This document shows positions 41,491 to 49,798 of a stretch of DNA of 64,000 nt, one piece after another. A model generated the notes under the pieces. That model was given only the letters and a program-made list of their open reading frames with translations. It had not been told where the DNA came from and searched no databases. This DNA comes from Thermogemmatispora sp042408965 (GTDB lineage: Bacteria > Chloroflexota > Ktedonobacteria > Ktedonobacterales > Ktedonobacteraceae). Every line of letters starts with the position of its first letter. The first letter of the stretch is position 1. The translations under genes were made by a program, and so were the position numbers. The stretch lies in assembly GCA_042408965.1 (NCBI GenBank), contig JBHOQN010000046.1:1-64000 (forward strand), read 5' to 3'.

Positions 41491-42075
41491 TTATTTCACT
41501 CCCGCGAAAACGCTGCTGGCGTCGGGCAGGAGGCCAAAGTTATTAGCTCCCAGCGGCCAGTAGACCAGGGCCGCTTTGCCCACAATGTCCTGCCTTGGCA
41601 CGGTGCCCCACTGGCGTGAATCGGAGCTATCGCCGCGATTATCGCCCATCACAAAGTACTGACCTGGACCAATGACCATATTGCGAATCGGAGGATAGGT
41701 CGCCAGGCTTGCCGGATCATTCGGGTTGATGTACGGCTCGTGCAGCGTGACCCCGTCCACGATGACGGTCTGCCCGATGACGGTCACGGTGTCACCGGGG
41801 ATGGCGATGACGCGCTTCACGTAGTCAATGCTCGTATCATGAGGGTAGTGGAAGACGATGACATCGCCGCGCTGAGGTGGATGGAACAGGTAGGCCAGCC
41901 TGTCGACGAGGATATATTCCTGGTTGTGCAGGGTTGGCTCCATGCTCGGACCGTCGATGTAGTAGTGCTGGACTGCCATGCGCACGACCAGCAGCAGCAG
42001 CAACGTCAGCGCAATGGTCTCAAGGGCATCGCGCAGCAGTCTACGTCCCCGGTTGGTGGGTTCTTTCTGGCTCAA
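41491..42075 (-). CDS. lepB: Signal peptidase I
   Basis: A membrane serine protease that removes signal peptides. One N-terminal helix (LETIALTLLLLLVVRMAVQH) precedes the catalytic Ser in YIDGPSMEPTL; the Lys is in SIDYVKRVIAIPGDTV, and YFVMGDNRGDSSDSRQWG is box E. It has 194 residues, normal for single-helix forms. It is the last gene of the rny-PHP-lepB group on the minus strand. Confidence 0.95.
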   Translation of the reverse strand: MSQKEPTNRGRRLLRDALETIALTLLLLLVVRMAVQHYYIDGPSMEPTLHNQEYILVDRLAYLFHPPQRGDVIVFHYPHDTSIDYVKRVIAIPGDTVTVIGQTVIVDGVTLHEPYINPNDPASLATYPPIRNMVIGPGQYFVMGDNRGDSSDSRQWGTVPRQDIVGKAALVYWPLGANNFGLLPDASSVFAGVK

Positions 42076-42108
42076 ACCTTTGTCTGCCTCCTATCTGTGA
42101 TGAGGTCG

Positions 42109-43002
42109 TCATGAAGCTGATTCCTCGGCGGGCTGTGGCAGCACAAAGGGAGGCGGTGTTCGCGTCCTGCGCGCAGCAGCCTCTGTTTTCAGCCGCTCGA
42201 CCGTCTCCGCTGGAACGGCGTGACCACCCAGCGGCGTGGGATGAATGCCAGGGCCATGATAATCGCTGCCGCCCGTGGGAATCAGCGCGAAGTCGGCCGC
42301 CAGCTCCAGGAGCACCTGCTCCTGCTCAGGCGTGTAGGGGCCGTAGTACACCTCCAGTCCGGCCAGGCCGAGCGAGCAGAGCGTGGGCAGCCAGCGACGC
42401 AGCTCGGCGGGACCGGGCAGCTCGAAGGGATGGGCGACCACAGGCAGGCCGCCGGCGCTGACGATCAGGCGCACAGCATCGGCTGGCGAGAGCTTATAGC
42501 GCGGAATATAGGCCGGACGGCCTCTGGCCAGATAGCGCTCGAAGGCATCGGGCACGTTCTGCGCATAGCCAGCCTCAACCAGAGCCTCCGCCACATGCGG
42601 CCGGCCGACAGCGCCCTGGGCGAGCGTCCTCACGCGCTCCCAGGAGATGGCGATGCCCTGCTCATTGAGCCGTTCGACCATGCGCTGACCACGGCGCACA
42701 CGGGCATCGCGTAAGATCTGCAGCGTCTTCTGGAACTCCTCCTGCCGATAATCCAGAAAGTAGCCGAGGATATGCACCTCGCCGGCCGAGACATCGGTGT
42801 TGATCTCGACGCCGGGAATGAAGTCAATGCCCAGCCGGGCGGCGGCACGTGCGGCCTCCTCCACTCCCTCGGTGCTATCGTGATCGGTGAGGGCCAGCAC
42901 GCGCACCCCTGCCTCGTAGGCCTGCTCCAGCAACGTGGCCGGCGCGTAGAGTCCGTCCGAGGCCGTTGAGTGCGTGTGCAGATCGATCGCGTAGACAGCC
43001 AT
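42109..43002 (-). CDS. PHP-domain phosphoesterase (TrpH/RNase AM-like)
   Basis: A metal-dependent phosphoesterase of the PHP superfamily. Metal ligands are visible in IDLHTHSTASDG, LALTDHDSTEG, GVEIN, VVAHPFE and GGSDYHGPG. It has 297 residues, and related proteins are 5'-3' exoribonucleases or 3',5'-nucleotide bisphosphatases. The ATG at 43002 follows TCTGGAGGAGCT; the longer frame to 43128 overlaps rny and is rejected. It lies 22 bp after rny, suggesting a shared role in RNA turnover. Confidence 0.88.
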   Translation of the reverse strand: MAVYAIDLHTHSTASDGLYAPATLLEQAYEAGVRVLALTDHDSTEGVEEAARAAARLGIDFIPGVEINTDVSAGEVHILGYFLDYRQEEFQKTLQILRDARVRRGQRMVERLNEQGIAISWERVRTLAQGAVGRPHVAEALVEAGYAQNVPDAFERYLARGRPAYIPRYKLSPADAVRLIVSAGGLPVVAHPFELPGPAELRRWLPTLCSLGLAGLEVYYGPYTPEQEQVLLELAADFALIPTGGSDYHGPGIHPTPLGGHAVPAETVERLKTEAAARRTRTPPPFVLPQPAEESAS

Positions 43003-43024
43003 AGCTCCTCCAGACCTCGCTATC

Positions 43025-44590
43025 CTATCTGGCGTAATCGATGGCGCGCGTCTCACGCACGACGCAGACCTTGATCTGGCCGGGATAATCGAGGCTCTCT
43101 TCAATCTTGTGCGCGATCTCGCTGGCAAGCCGGTTCGCGCCGTACTCGTCGATCTCCTCGGGCTTCACAATGATACGCACCTCGCGTCCCGCCTGGATGG
43201 CAAAGGACTTCTCGACGCCAGGGAAGGCATTGGCAATGCTCTCCAGCGCCTCCAGGCGCTTGATATAGAGATCGATAGTCTCGCGCCGCGCGCCGGGCCT
43301 GGCGGCCGAAATGGCGTCAGCGGCCTGGACGATGGCAGCCTCCAGGGTCTGAGGCTCCATCTCGCTGGCGTGGTGGGCCACCATCGCGTGAATGATCCTG
43401 GGGGATTTGCCAAAACGGCGTGCGATTTCTCCGCCGATGACGGCGTGAGGTCCTTCAACCTCCTGATCGATGGCCTTGCCGATGTCGTGTAGCAGGGCGG
43501 CTGTCTTACAGACGTTGACATCGGCTCCCAGCTCGTGGGCAATGGTTGCGGCCAGAATAGAGACCTCCACCGAGTGCGCGAGCACGTTCTGTCCGTAGCT
43601 GGTGCGGAAGTGAAGACGGCCGAGAATCTTGAGCAGCTCTGGCTGCAGTCCATGGACGTTGGCCTCCATCGCAGCGCGCTCCCCGGCTTCGCGCACGATG
43701 GTCTCGACCTCCTGCTGCGCCTTGGCGACGACATCCTCGATGCGCGTGGGATGAATACGGCCATCGATGATGAGCCTGGTCAGGGCCAGGCGTGCCACCT
43801 CACGGCGCACGGGATCAAAGCCCGAGAGAATGACCGCTTCCGGCGTATCGTCGATGATCAGGTCTACTCCGGTCGCTGCCTCCAGCGCGCGAATGTTACG
43901 TCCCTCGCGCCCGATAATGCGCCCCTTCATCTCCTCATTGGGCAGCGGCACGACGGAGACGACGGCCTCCGCTACCTGATCCGAGGCGCAGCGCTGAATG
44001 GCCAGAGTGATGATCTCGCGCGCGCGCGCCTCGGCCTCCTCGCGCGCCTCTTCTTCGATGATCCGTGCGCGCCTGGCGGCTTCGGCTCGCACCTGATTCT
44101 CCATGCGGCTCAACAGCAGCTCGCGGGCCTCCTCTTCGCTCAGGTGAGAGATGCGCTCAAGCTCGCTCTGCTGTTGCCGTTTGAGGTTCTCGGCTTCCTG
44201 GCGCAGCTCCTCTATGGAGCGCTCGCGGGCGTTGAGCTTGCGCTCGCGCTGTTCAAAAGCCTCGATCTTGCGCTCGAGGCTTTCTTCTTTCTGCTGCAGC
44301 CGGCGCTCCTGGCGCTGTAGTTCGGCGCGCCGCTCGGCGTTCTCTTTCTCAATGGTGGCCCGGAAACGCGCTGTCTCCTCGCGCGCCTCGCGCAACGCCT
44401 CGCGCTGCTGCTGCTGCACTTCCAGGAGCAGTCGCTCGCTGGCCTCTTTCTCCAGGCGGAGACGCTCCTCAAACTCGCTTTTATTGCGGGCATCCCCCAG
44501 ACGGTATCCGATGACCAGCGCGATCCCGGCCCCAAGCAGCGCTGCCAGGATGATGCCCGCTGTGAGGATGACGATAATGGTCGGCGACAC
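43025..44590 (-). CDS. rny: Ribonuclease Y
   Basis: A membrane-bound endoribonuclease that starts mRNA decay. Membrane helix 5-28, long coiled coil about 30-200 with Glu/Arg/Gln repeats, KH domain around 205-270 (GRIIGREGRNIRALEAATGV), HD domain around 330-430 with KTAALLHDIGKAID and VAHHASEMEPQTLEA. It has 521 residues, normal. The start follows a region with a strong promoter about 140 bp upstream. Confidence 0.95.
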   Translation of the reverse strand: MSPTIIVILTAGIILAALLGAGIALVIGYRLGDARNKSEFEERLRLEKEASERLLLEVQQQQREALREAREETARFRATIEKENAERRAELQRQERRLQQKEESLERKIEAFEQRERKLNARERSIEELRQEAENLKRQQQSELERISHLSEEEARELLLSRMENQVRAEAARRARIIEEEAREEAEARAREIITLAIQRCASDQVAEAVVSVVPLPNEEMKGRIIGREGRNIRALEAATGVDLIIDDTPEAVILSGFDPVRREVARLALTRLIIDGRIHPTRIEDVVAKAQQEVETIVREAGERAAMEANVHGLQPELLKILGRLHFRTSYGQNVLAHSVEVSILAATIAHELGADVNVCKTAALLHDIGKAIDQEVEGPHAVIGGEIARRFGKSPRIIHAMVAHHASEMEPQTLEAAIVQAADAISAARPGARRETIDLYIKRLEALESIANAFPGVEKSFAIQAGREVRIIVKPEEIDEYGANRLASEIAHKIEESLDYPGQIKVCVVRETRAIDYAR

Positions 44591-44847
44591 GTCAGCCTAC
44601 CTCCAGAGTGATAGAAAGGCAAACAGGCCCGTGTGTCGGGCTTGTGGTGACCGATAGCAATGTTTCATCGTATCGAGAGACGGTATATGCTAAGTATACT
44701 ATATAGAAGGCGTATAGTACGCCGAGCATACTATATAAGAGCGTCGAGAGGCTGTCAAGAACGCTGCATTGAGAAGATCGACTCTTTCTCCAGTGGACTG
44801 CAGACGGCTTCTAGTTTCCCATAACCAGGATAAGACAGGAGCCAGCC
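44591..44847. other. Divergent region between rny and the Nudix gene
   Basis: 257 bp. The rny promoter is at 44730-44758. An AT-rich patch at about 44680-44740 carries direct repeats of ACTATATA at 44698 and 44730 flanking GGCGTATAGTACGCC (44709-44723). I see no clear promoter for the Nudix gene on the plus strand. Confidence 0.55.
44730..44758 (-). promoter_or_regulatory. Promoter of rny with flanking repeat
   Basis: On the minus strand: perfect TTGACA (complement of 44753-44758), 17-bp spacer, TATAGT (complement of 44730-44735). The -10 lies in a copy of a repeat (GCATACTATATA) whose near copy GTATACTATATA is 32 bp further downstream in the transcript; between them is the palindrome GGCGTATAGTACGCC. 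The set looks like an operator region. Confidence 0.78.
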
Positions 44848-45336
44848 ATGAGCCAGTGCCAGCCACCCGTGGGGAGCACCCCCGTTCAGCTTCGTCCAAC
44901 CGACGTCGTCACCTGTTTTCTTCTGCGCTTCGATCAGCGCGACGAGCGTGGCGAGCCGCTGCTGCTGATCGTCCAGCGTAGCCAGCGTGTGGGCAGTTAC
45001 CGCGAGCGCTGGGCCGGCATCAGTGGCTTTATCGAGCCAGGAGTGACTCCTGAGGAGCAGGCCTACACGGAGATTCGCGAAGAGACCGGCCTTGAGCGTC
45101 AGCAGGTGCGTTTACTCAGGCGTGGAGCTGTGGTCGAGCACCTTGATCCTCAGCTTGGCCGGCACTGGTCTATTCATCCCTTCCTTTTCGAGGTGCTGAC
45201 ACCTGAGGCCATTCACACGGACTGGGAAGCCCTGACCATGCGCTGGATTCGCCCCACTGAGCTGGAGCATTACCAGACGGTACCCAGGCTCAAGGAGGCC
45301 TACGAAGCTGCCCTGCAGGGCGAGAGCGTGCTCTAA
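44848..45336 (+). CDS. Nudix hydrolase-family protein with altered Nudix box
   Basis: 162 residues with a Nudix fold: LRPTDVVTCFLLRFDQRDE, RERWAGISGFIEPGVTPEEQ and AYTEIREETGLERQQ. Aligned to Gx5Ex7REUxEExGU, the first Glu is Val and the Arg is Thr, whereas EExG is kept. Activity may therefore be altered; the Gly-rich loop and a C-terminal WIRPTELEHYQTVPRL segment are retained. The substrate is unknown. It converges on the NAD(P)HX repair gene. Confidence 0.82.
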   Translation: MSQCQPPVGSTPVQLRPTDVVTCFLLRFDQRDERGEPLLLIVQRSQRVGSYRERWAGISGFIEPGVTPEEQAYTEIREETGLERQQVRLLRRGAVVEHLDPQLGRHWSIHPFLFEVLTPEAIHTDWEALTMRWIRPTELEHYQTVPRLKEAYEAALQGESVL

Positions 45337-45384
45337 GGTCTGAGGGGACCTGCCTCGCTCTCCGCCCTGCCGCGTCTTGCCTGT

Positions 45385-46938
45385 TCACTCGCTCTGGAGC
45401 AGCCTGGCTCTGGCAGCGGGGATCTCCGGCAAGAGATCTGAGGCCAGCAGGCCGGCGTCCCTGCAACGGACGCTCACGAGCTGTGAGGCCGCCACGTGCA
45501 GGTAGACCGCCAGGCTGGCGGCGGTGAAGGGGTCCAGGCGCTGGGCCAGGTAGCCAGTGATCATGCCGGCCAGCACGTCGCCGGTGCCGGCACTGGCCAG
45601 GGCAGGATTGCTCTCCCAGTTCATGCGCAGGCGGCCGTCGGCGTGGGCCACCAGCGTGCAGGCACCCTTGAGCACTACGGTCAGGCCCCAGTCGCGGGCG
45701 CTGCGGCGTGCCACCTCCAGTCGGTCGATGCCGCCGCCCGACACCTTCTGGCCCTGCAGCAGGCGTGTCATCTCGCCGGGGTGTGGTGTGATCACGGTGT
45801 CCGGTGGGAGCAGCGTCCACCAGCGCTCCTCCGCGGACAGGATATTCAGGCCGTCAGCGTCGATCACCAGCGCCGGTCGCTGCTCTGCCGGCAGCGTGCG
45901 CAGGTGTTCCAGGATACTCAGCAGGGCCTCGCGGGCCCAGGAAGACTGCCCGAGGCCGGGGCCGATCAGCAGCGCGCGGTAGCCGGCCAGGTGCTCCAGC
46001 AGGGTATGGGCGCTCTCGCGGCCAGATGCGCCGGTGGGCAGCAACACGTAGGTGGCCTCATGCAGTGAGGAGGCGTAGATCGGCCACATCTCCGGGGTGA
46101 CCGCCAGTGTCACCAGACCGGCCCCCACGCGCAGGGCCGCACTCCCGGCGAGGTAGGCCGAGCCGGGGTAGGGCGGTGAGCCGCAGAAGAGCAGCACGCG
46201 CCCGAAGGACCCCTTGTTGCTGTCGAGGGGGCGCGCTGGCAGGAGGCGTCGCACCAGCTCCGCCTCGAGCATCTCGTCGGGCAGGTCGCGCTCAAGCTCC
46301 GCAGGCAGGCCGATGCTGCCGACCAGCAGCTCCCCCAGGTAGCTGCGGGCCGGAAAGAAGAAGAAGCCCTGCTTGGGGCAGGCCAGGGTAATCGTCACAT
46401 CGGCCGGGATGCAGCCGGGATCGACCTCACCGCTGTCGGCGTTCACCCCTGTAGGCAGGTCGATAGCGACGACGCGCAGGGTCGTAGGACGGCGCTGGCG
46501 CTCCTCCTGGACCCGTGCCAGCAGGGCGCGCATATCGTCGGGCAGGGGACGCGAACGGCCCGTGCCCAGCAGGGCGTCGATGACGTAGTCGGCACGCTGC
46601 AGCGCATGCTCCAGCTCGGCCGCACGCTCCTGCGCCGCGATCTCGTGGCCTGCCACCAGCAGCCGCTGCTCCCGCCAGAAGTAGAGGCTGATGCGCGCAC
46701 CCTGCGCAGCCAGGTGGCGGGCCATCACCTGTCCATCGCCGCCATTGTTGCCGGGTCCGATCAAGAAGAGTAGCTCGCTTTCAGCGAGCGGCCGGCGCTG
46801 ATGACGCAAGGTGTAGTCGGCCAGCAGCTCCGCCGCGCTCTGGCCGGCATGTTCCATCAGGATAGTGCTCGTCAGGCCATAGGCTCTATCGGCTCGTGCT
46901 TCGAGTTCACGCATGTGGGCAACATCAACAATATGCAT
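45385..46938 (-). CDS. nnrDE: Bifunctional NAD(P)HX epimerase and dehydratase
   Basis: Repairs hydrated NAD(P)H. The N-terminal YjeF-type epimerase (about 1-220) shows LIGPGNNGGDGQVMARHLA and IDLPTGVNADSGEV; the C-terminal kinase-like dehydratase (about 235-510) shows SPPYPGSAYLAGSAALRVGA, VITPHPGEMTRLL and NPALASAGTGDVLAGMI. It has 517 residues, typical of the fused form. Its promoter lies at 47038-47066. Confidence 0.93.
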   Translation of the reverse strand: MHIVDVAHMRELEARADRAYGLTSTILMEHAGQSAAELLADYTLRHQRRPLAESELLFLIGPGNNGGDGQVMARHLAAQGARISLYFWREQRLLVAGHEIAAQERAAELEHALQRADYVIDALLGTGRSRPLPDDMRALLARVQEERQRRPTTLRVVAIDLPTGVNADSGEVDPGCIPADVTITLACPKQGFFFFPARSYLGELLVGSIGLPAELERDLPDEMLEAELVRRLLPARPLDSNKGSFGRVLLFCGSPPYPGSAYLAGSAALRVGAGLVTLAVTPEMWPIYASSLHEATYVLLPTGASGRESAHTLLEHLAGYRALLIGPGLGQSSWAREALLSILEHLRTLPAEQRPALVIDADGLNILSAEERWWTLLPPDTVITPHPGEMTRLLQGQKVSGGGIDRLEVARRSARDWGLTVVLKGACTLVAHADGRLRMNWESNPALASAGTGDVLAGMITGYLAQRLDPFTAASLAVYLHVAASQLVSVRCRDAGLLASDLLPEIPAARARLLQSE

Positions 46939-47037
46939 GGTGCTCCTCCCTGGAAAAGGCCTGCAAGGCGCTGGCGCTTCAACAGAGCTACTGACTACTG
47001 AGCGCCGCGCTGATCATCAGAAGACAGGTCCCTCTTT

Positions 47038-47066
47038 ATTCTAGCTAGTTCTGACGCGCCTGTCAC
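47038..47066 (-). promoter_or_regulatory. Promoter of nnrDE
   Basis: On the minus strand: GTGACA (complement of 47061-47066), 17-bp spacer, TAGAAT (complement of 47038-47043). It is back to back with the plus-strand promoter at 47079-47107. Confidence 0.68.
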
Positions 47067-47078
47067 GGCATTCGCTGG

Positions 47079-47107
47079 CAGACAAACGCCCTCGCGCGTG
47101 CTATACT
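47079..47107 (+). promoter_or_regulatory. Promoter abutting the methyltransferase start codon
   Basis: CAGACA at 47079-47084, 17-bp spacer, TATACT at 47102-47107 with an upstream TGC. The ATG at 47115 is 7 nt after the -10, so transcription should begin at or next to the start codon: a leaderless mRNA. Confidence 0.7.
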
Positions 47108-47114
47108 ACGGCCC

Positions 47115-48134
47115 ATGAGACTGGCACTAAAAATCAGGCCGCAGCGCAGCAATCAGTATGCCAACGTGGTCGAGGCGCTGGCAGTGCCAGAGCTGCTGGC
47201 CAGTCCGGCGGGAACGGCGATCAAGCGCCTCGAACGCATCTCGCTAGGGGGGCAGAGCTATCTGCTGGTGGAGTGCCCTGAGAAGGAGGAGGCGCTGGCT
47301 GGCCCCGCCCCCACTGAGCTGCTAGCCATCCTCGGGCGCCTCGGCTCCATCAGCGAGGTCTACGAGTATCATGCGCGCATCGGCGAGGTAGAGGGACCCT
47401 TTTTGCGGCCCCTGGAGCCACTATGGACCCCCTTTATCTCTCCAGAGATCGCCGAGGTGAGGCGCTACCGGGGCAAGACCAACGAGATCTTCACGCGCGT
47501 CCTGCTGAATGTGGCGCTCTTCGCCGGAGCCTACGCCAGCTCGTCGGAGCGGCTGCGCATCCTTGACCCGCTGGCTGGTGGAGGGACGACCCTCTTTGTG
47601 GCCCTGGCGGCTGGCTACGATAGTTTCGGCATCGAGGAGAAGCGCCAGGATGTCGAGACCACGGCTGTCTTTGTCAGGCAGTATCTGAGCGGTGAGCGGA
47701 TCGCCTTCAAGGAGATGGACGAGCGGCGCCGCAGCGGCCGGCGCTATCAATTCGAGGTGCGCTCAGGAGACGAGCGGCGCTGGCTGGTGCTGGCGCATGG
47801 AGATGGCTGTGAGGCCGAGCAGCATCTGCGCGATCTGCCGGGGGGAGCGCACGTGCACGCCATTGTCACGGATCTCCCCTACGGCATTCAGCACGCCGGT
47901 GAGGTCACCACGCTCTTGCGGCGCGCTCTACCGGCCTGGGAGCGCCTGCTCCTGCCTGGAGGCACGCTGGCCTTCGCCTGGAACGCCACGCGCCTCGAAC
48001 GGCCGCTCCTGGTCGAACTGGTCGAGCGCTTCAGCAACCTGCAGGTGCGCAACGAGCCGCCGTATACGCAGTTCGTGCACAGCGTGGATCGCGTCATCAA
48101 ACAGCGCGATCTGCTGGTCGCTCTCAGGAGCTAG
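47115..48134 (+). CDS. SAM-dependent methyltransferase, UPF0020/TRM11-like
   Basis: 339 residues. The SAM-binding motif I ILDPLAGGGTTLFVALAAGY lies around 150, and motif IV is TDLPYGIQ near 255, a D-L-P-Y form of the (D/N)PPY signature of N-methylases acting on RNA or DNA bases. The N-terminal 100 residues are not a recognisable THUMP domain. The target may be tRNA or rRNA. There is no Shine-Dalgarno; the start fits leaderless translation from the promoter at 47079-47107. Its gene ends convergent to the LolA-like gene. Confidence 0.78.
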   Translation: MRLALKIRPQRSNQYANVVEALAVPELLASPAGTAIKRLERISLGGQSYLLVECPEKEEALAGPAPTELLAILGRLGSISEVYEYHARIGEVEGPFLRPLEPLWTPFISPEIAEVRRYRGKTNEIFTRVLLNVALFAGAYASSSERLRILDPLAGGGTTLFVALAAGYDSFGIEEKRQDVETTAVFVRQYLSGERIAFKEMDERRRSGRRYQFEVRSGDERRWLVLAHGDGCEAEQHLRDLPGGAHVHAIVTDLPYGIQHAGEVTTLLRRALPAWERLLLPGGTLAFAWNATRLERPLLVELVERFSNLQVRNEPPYTQFVHSVDRVIKQRDLLVALRS

Positions 48135-48149
48135 CCAGGCCAGATCAGA

Positions 48150-49067
48150 TCAGGTCAGCAGATTGGCGATCTTGAGGGCCTCCTGCTCGTCGAGGTCGCC
48201 ACTGATGCGGATGCCCAGGCCCTGCTCCTTCCAGGCCAGCGTGGGGTTATCGCTGCTGGTGGAGTAGGTTGCAGTGGTGCCGCGCAGGGAGAGGGTTGTA
48301 CCTGCCGGCAGCGCCTCGTTAGCCAGCCCCTTCCCCTCGATGATGGAGAAGCTCTGGCTCTGGTCACTTGAGACGTAGTGCAGCACGAAGACCTGACCAC
48401 TCTGAGCGGCCACGACGTCCACACCTTCGAGCTGATAGCTGCTCTGGCCGGACGGAATGCTCAGCAGGTGATAGCCAGCCACCTGCTCCGCCTGGGCCAG
48501 GGTCAACGTGCTGCCAGTGGGAGTGGCGCTGACCTGTGTCAAAGAGGCGACCCTGGTGCCCGCGGGCGGAGTGAAGGAGAAGAGGCTTGCGGGAAGGGTC
48601 TGGTTGAGCGTCAGCAGGGAGAAATCCAGATCAACCTGTGCGAAGCCCTCAAGGTTGAGAACCATCTTCAGCGGGAGGTCGCTGCTGGGATCGATGTAGA
48701 CATCGCCAGAGTAGTCCGGCGCGGTGCCACTGGAAGACGGGCGTCCTGTCACGTGGACGACGCTGGCTCTGCGGCCATTGAGGCTGGTGGAGGTCGGGCT
48801 ACTGGCGTTGCTCTGGCTGAAGATCGGCTGGATCAGGTTGAGGGTCAGTTGATTCTCGGCGCTGGAGCTGGTGCCGAAGGGTGAGGCTGCGGAGGTGCTG
48901 CCGCTGCTCCCCTCGTAGACGACGTGGTGCGTGGGATCATAGATCCAGAGCTGATTGCCGTTGCTGACCGTCGTCTCTCCCCTGGGAAACTGGCTGATCG
49001 TCGAGGCGCGGATCACGCTGCGGCTCTGGCTGACGAGATCCCCCCTTGAGGAGCGCATCGGGAGCAC
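48150..49067 (-). pseudogene. LolA/DUF4367-like protein, probably 5'-truncated
   Basis: 305 residues resembling the C-terminal three quarters of LolA-like envelope lipoprotein carriers, with TTVSNGNQLWIYDPTHHVVY, GDVYIDPSSDLPLKMVL and FSFTPPAGTRV. It lacks a signal peptide and the N-terminal beta strands expected of an exported protein. A stop codon (TGA) lies three codons upstream of the GTG at 49067, and the other two frames upstream give no convincing N-terminus. Either the gene has lost its 5' end or it has a frameshift. The C-terminal half has a duplicated DUF4367-like fold. Confidence 0.55.
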
Positions 49068-49366
49068 GTACTGTCACGGGTGCGCACGCGACCCGAACCA
49101 GCGGTCATGCGGCCAGCCAGCAGGACCCTGGCGTTACTCCTGGGGCCTGTCGAGCCTTGCAGCAGAGGAGCGTGGGCCTCGAGAGACGCGGCGGGAGCGT
49201 CAGCAAGGGCAGGCGTGGCAGGGTCGCCACCTTCCCGCGCCTCAGATCGTGAATCCCAGGATGAGGAAAGGGGGGCCTTCTCCGGGATGTACGACCTGAC
49301 TGCCCGTTTCAAAGGGCGCGGTGCTGAGTCCGTGCCAGCTACAACGGCATATCCTTGCTGAGCGCC
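49068..49366 (-). other. Gap between the LolA-like remnant and the YtkA-like gene
   Basis: 299 bp. A frame reading MKRAVRSYIPEKAPLSS crosses it on the minus strand but has unusual Ala/Ser/Arg composition and no family features. It may hold decayed coding sequence from the missing 5' end of the LolA-like gene. Confidence 0.4.
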
Positions 49367-49798
49367 TCACTGAGCGGTGATATCGAACTGGGCACTGACG
49401 GCGGGGACGCCCTGGCGCCTGATGACGATCTGGAGCTGCCAGGGGCCGCTCATCGAGAACTGCACGCTGGCGCGATAGGTGCCATCACCAGCATAGCGCG
49501 CCTCGACCTGAGCGGTCCCCATGTCCATGGTCTCCATGGCGCCCTGCAAGAAGACGTGCGCATCGCTCACCACTGCACCGGTCGTACCCTCTACGATCTG
49601 CAGCGAGAGGGTGGCCGGCTGGGTCGTCAGCGGCGGATCGGGGCTGACCTGCAGGGTCACCTGGTAGGGGCCGGCACTGGCGGTCTGCACCTGAGGCGTC
49701 GGCTGTGACGGCGTGATGTTGGTCAGCAGCGTTCCCAACCAGGTGAGTGCGGCCAGGAAGAGCAGGCCGAGCGCGATGACGAGCAGGTTGCGTTTCAC
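49367..49798 (-). CDS. YtkA/FixH-like exported protein
   Basis: 143 residues: an N-terminal hydrophobic helix at 5-27 followed by one immunoglobulin-like domain (AGPYQVTLQVSPDPPLTTQP, HVFLQGAMETMDMGTAQVEA, DGTYRASVQFSMSGPWQLQI). The Met-rich METMDMG resembles copper-related members of this family, though the ligand is not established. Its start overlaps the stop of the Rieske gene by 4 bp (ATGA), so the two are translationally coupled. It is the third gene of the ECF sigma operon. Confidence 0.8.
   Translation of the reverse strand: MKRNLLVIALGLLFLAALTWLGTLLTNITPSQPTPQVQTASAGPYQVTLQVSPDPPLTTQPATLSLQIVEGTTGAVVSDAHVFLQGAMETMDMGTAQVEARYAGDGTYRASVQFSMSGPWQLQIVIRRQGVPAVSAQFDITAQ

Noticed and set aside
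49013..49312. Minus-strand frame upstream of the LolA-like gene as its missing N-terminus
   Set aside because: It is in another frame, lacks a signal peptide and has no LolA-like strand pattern; a frameshift could not be demonstrated.
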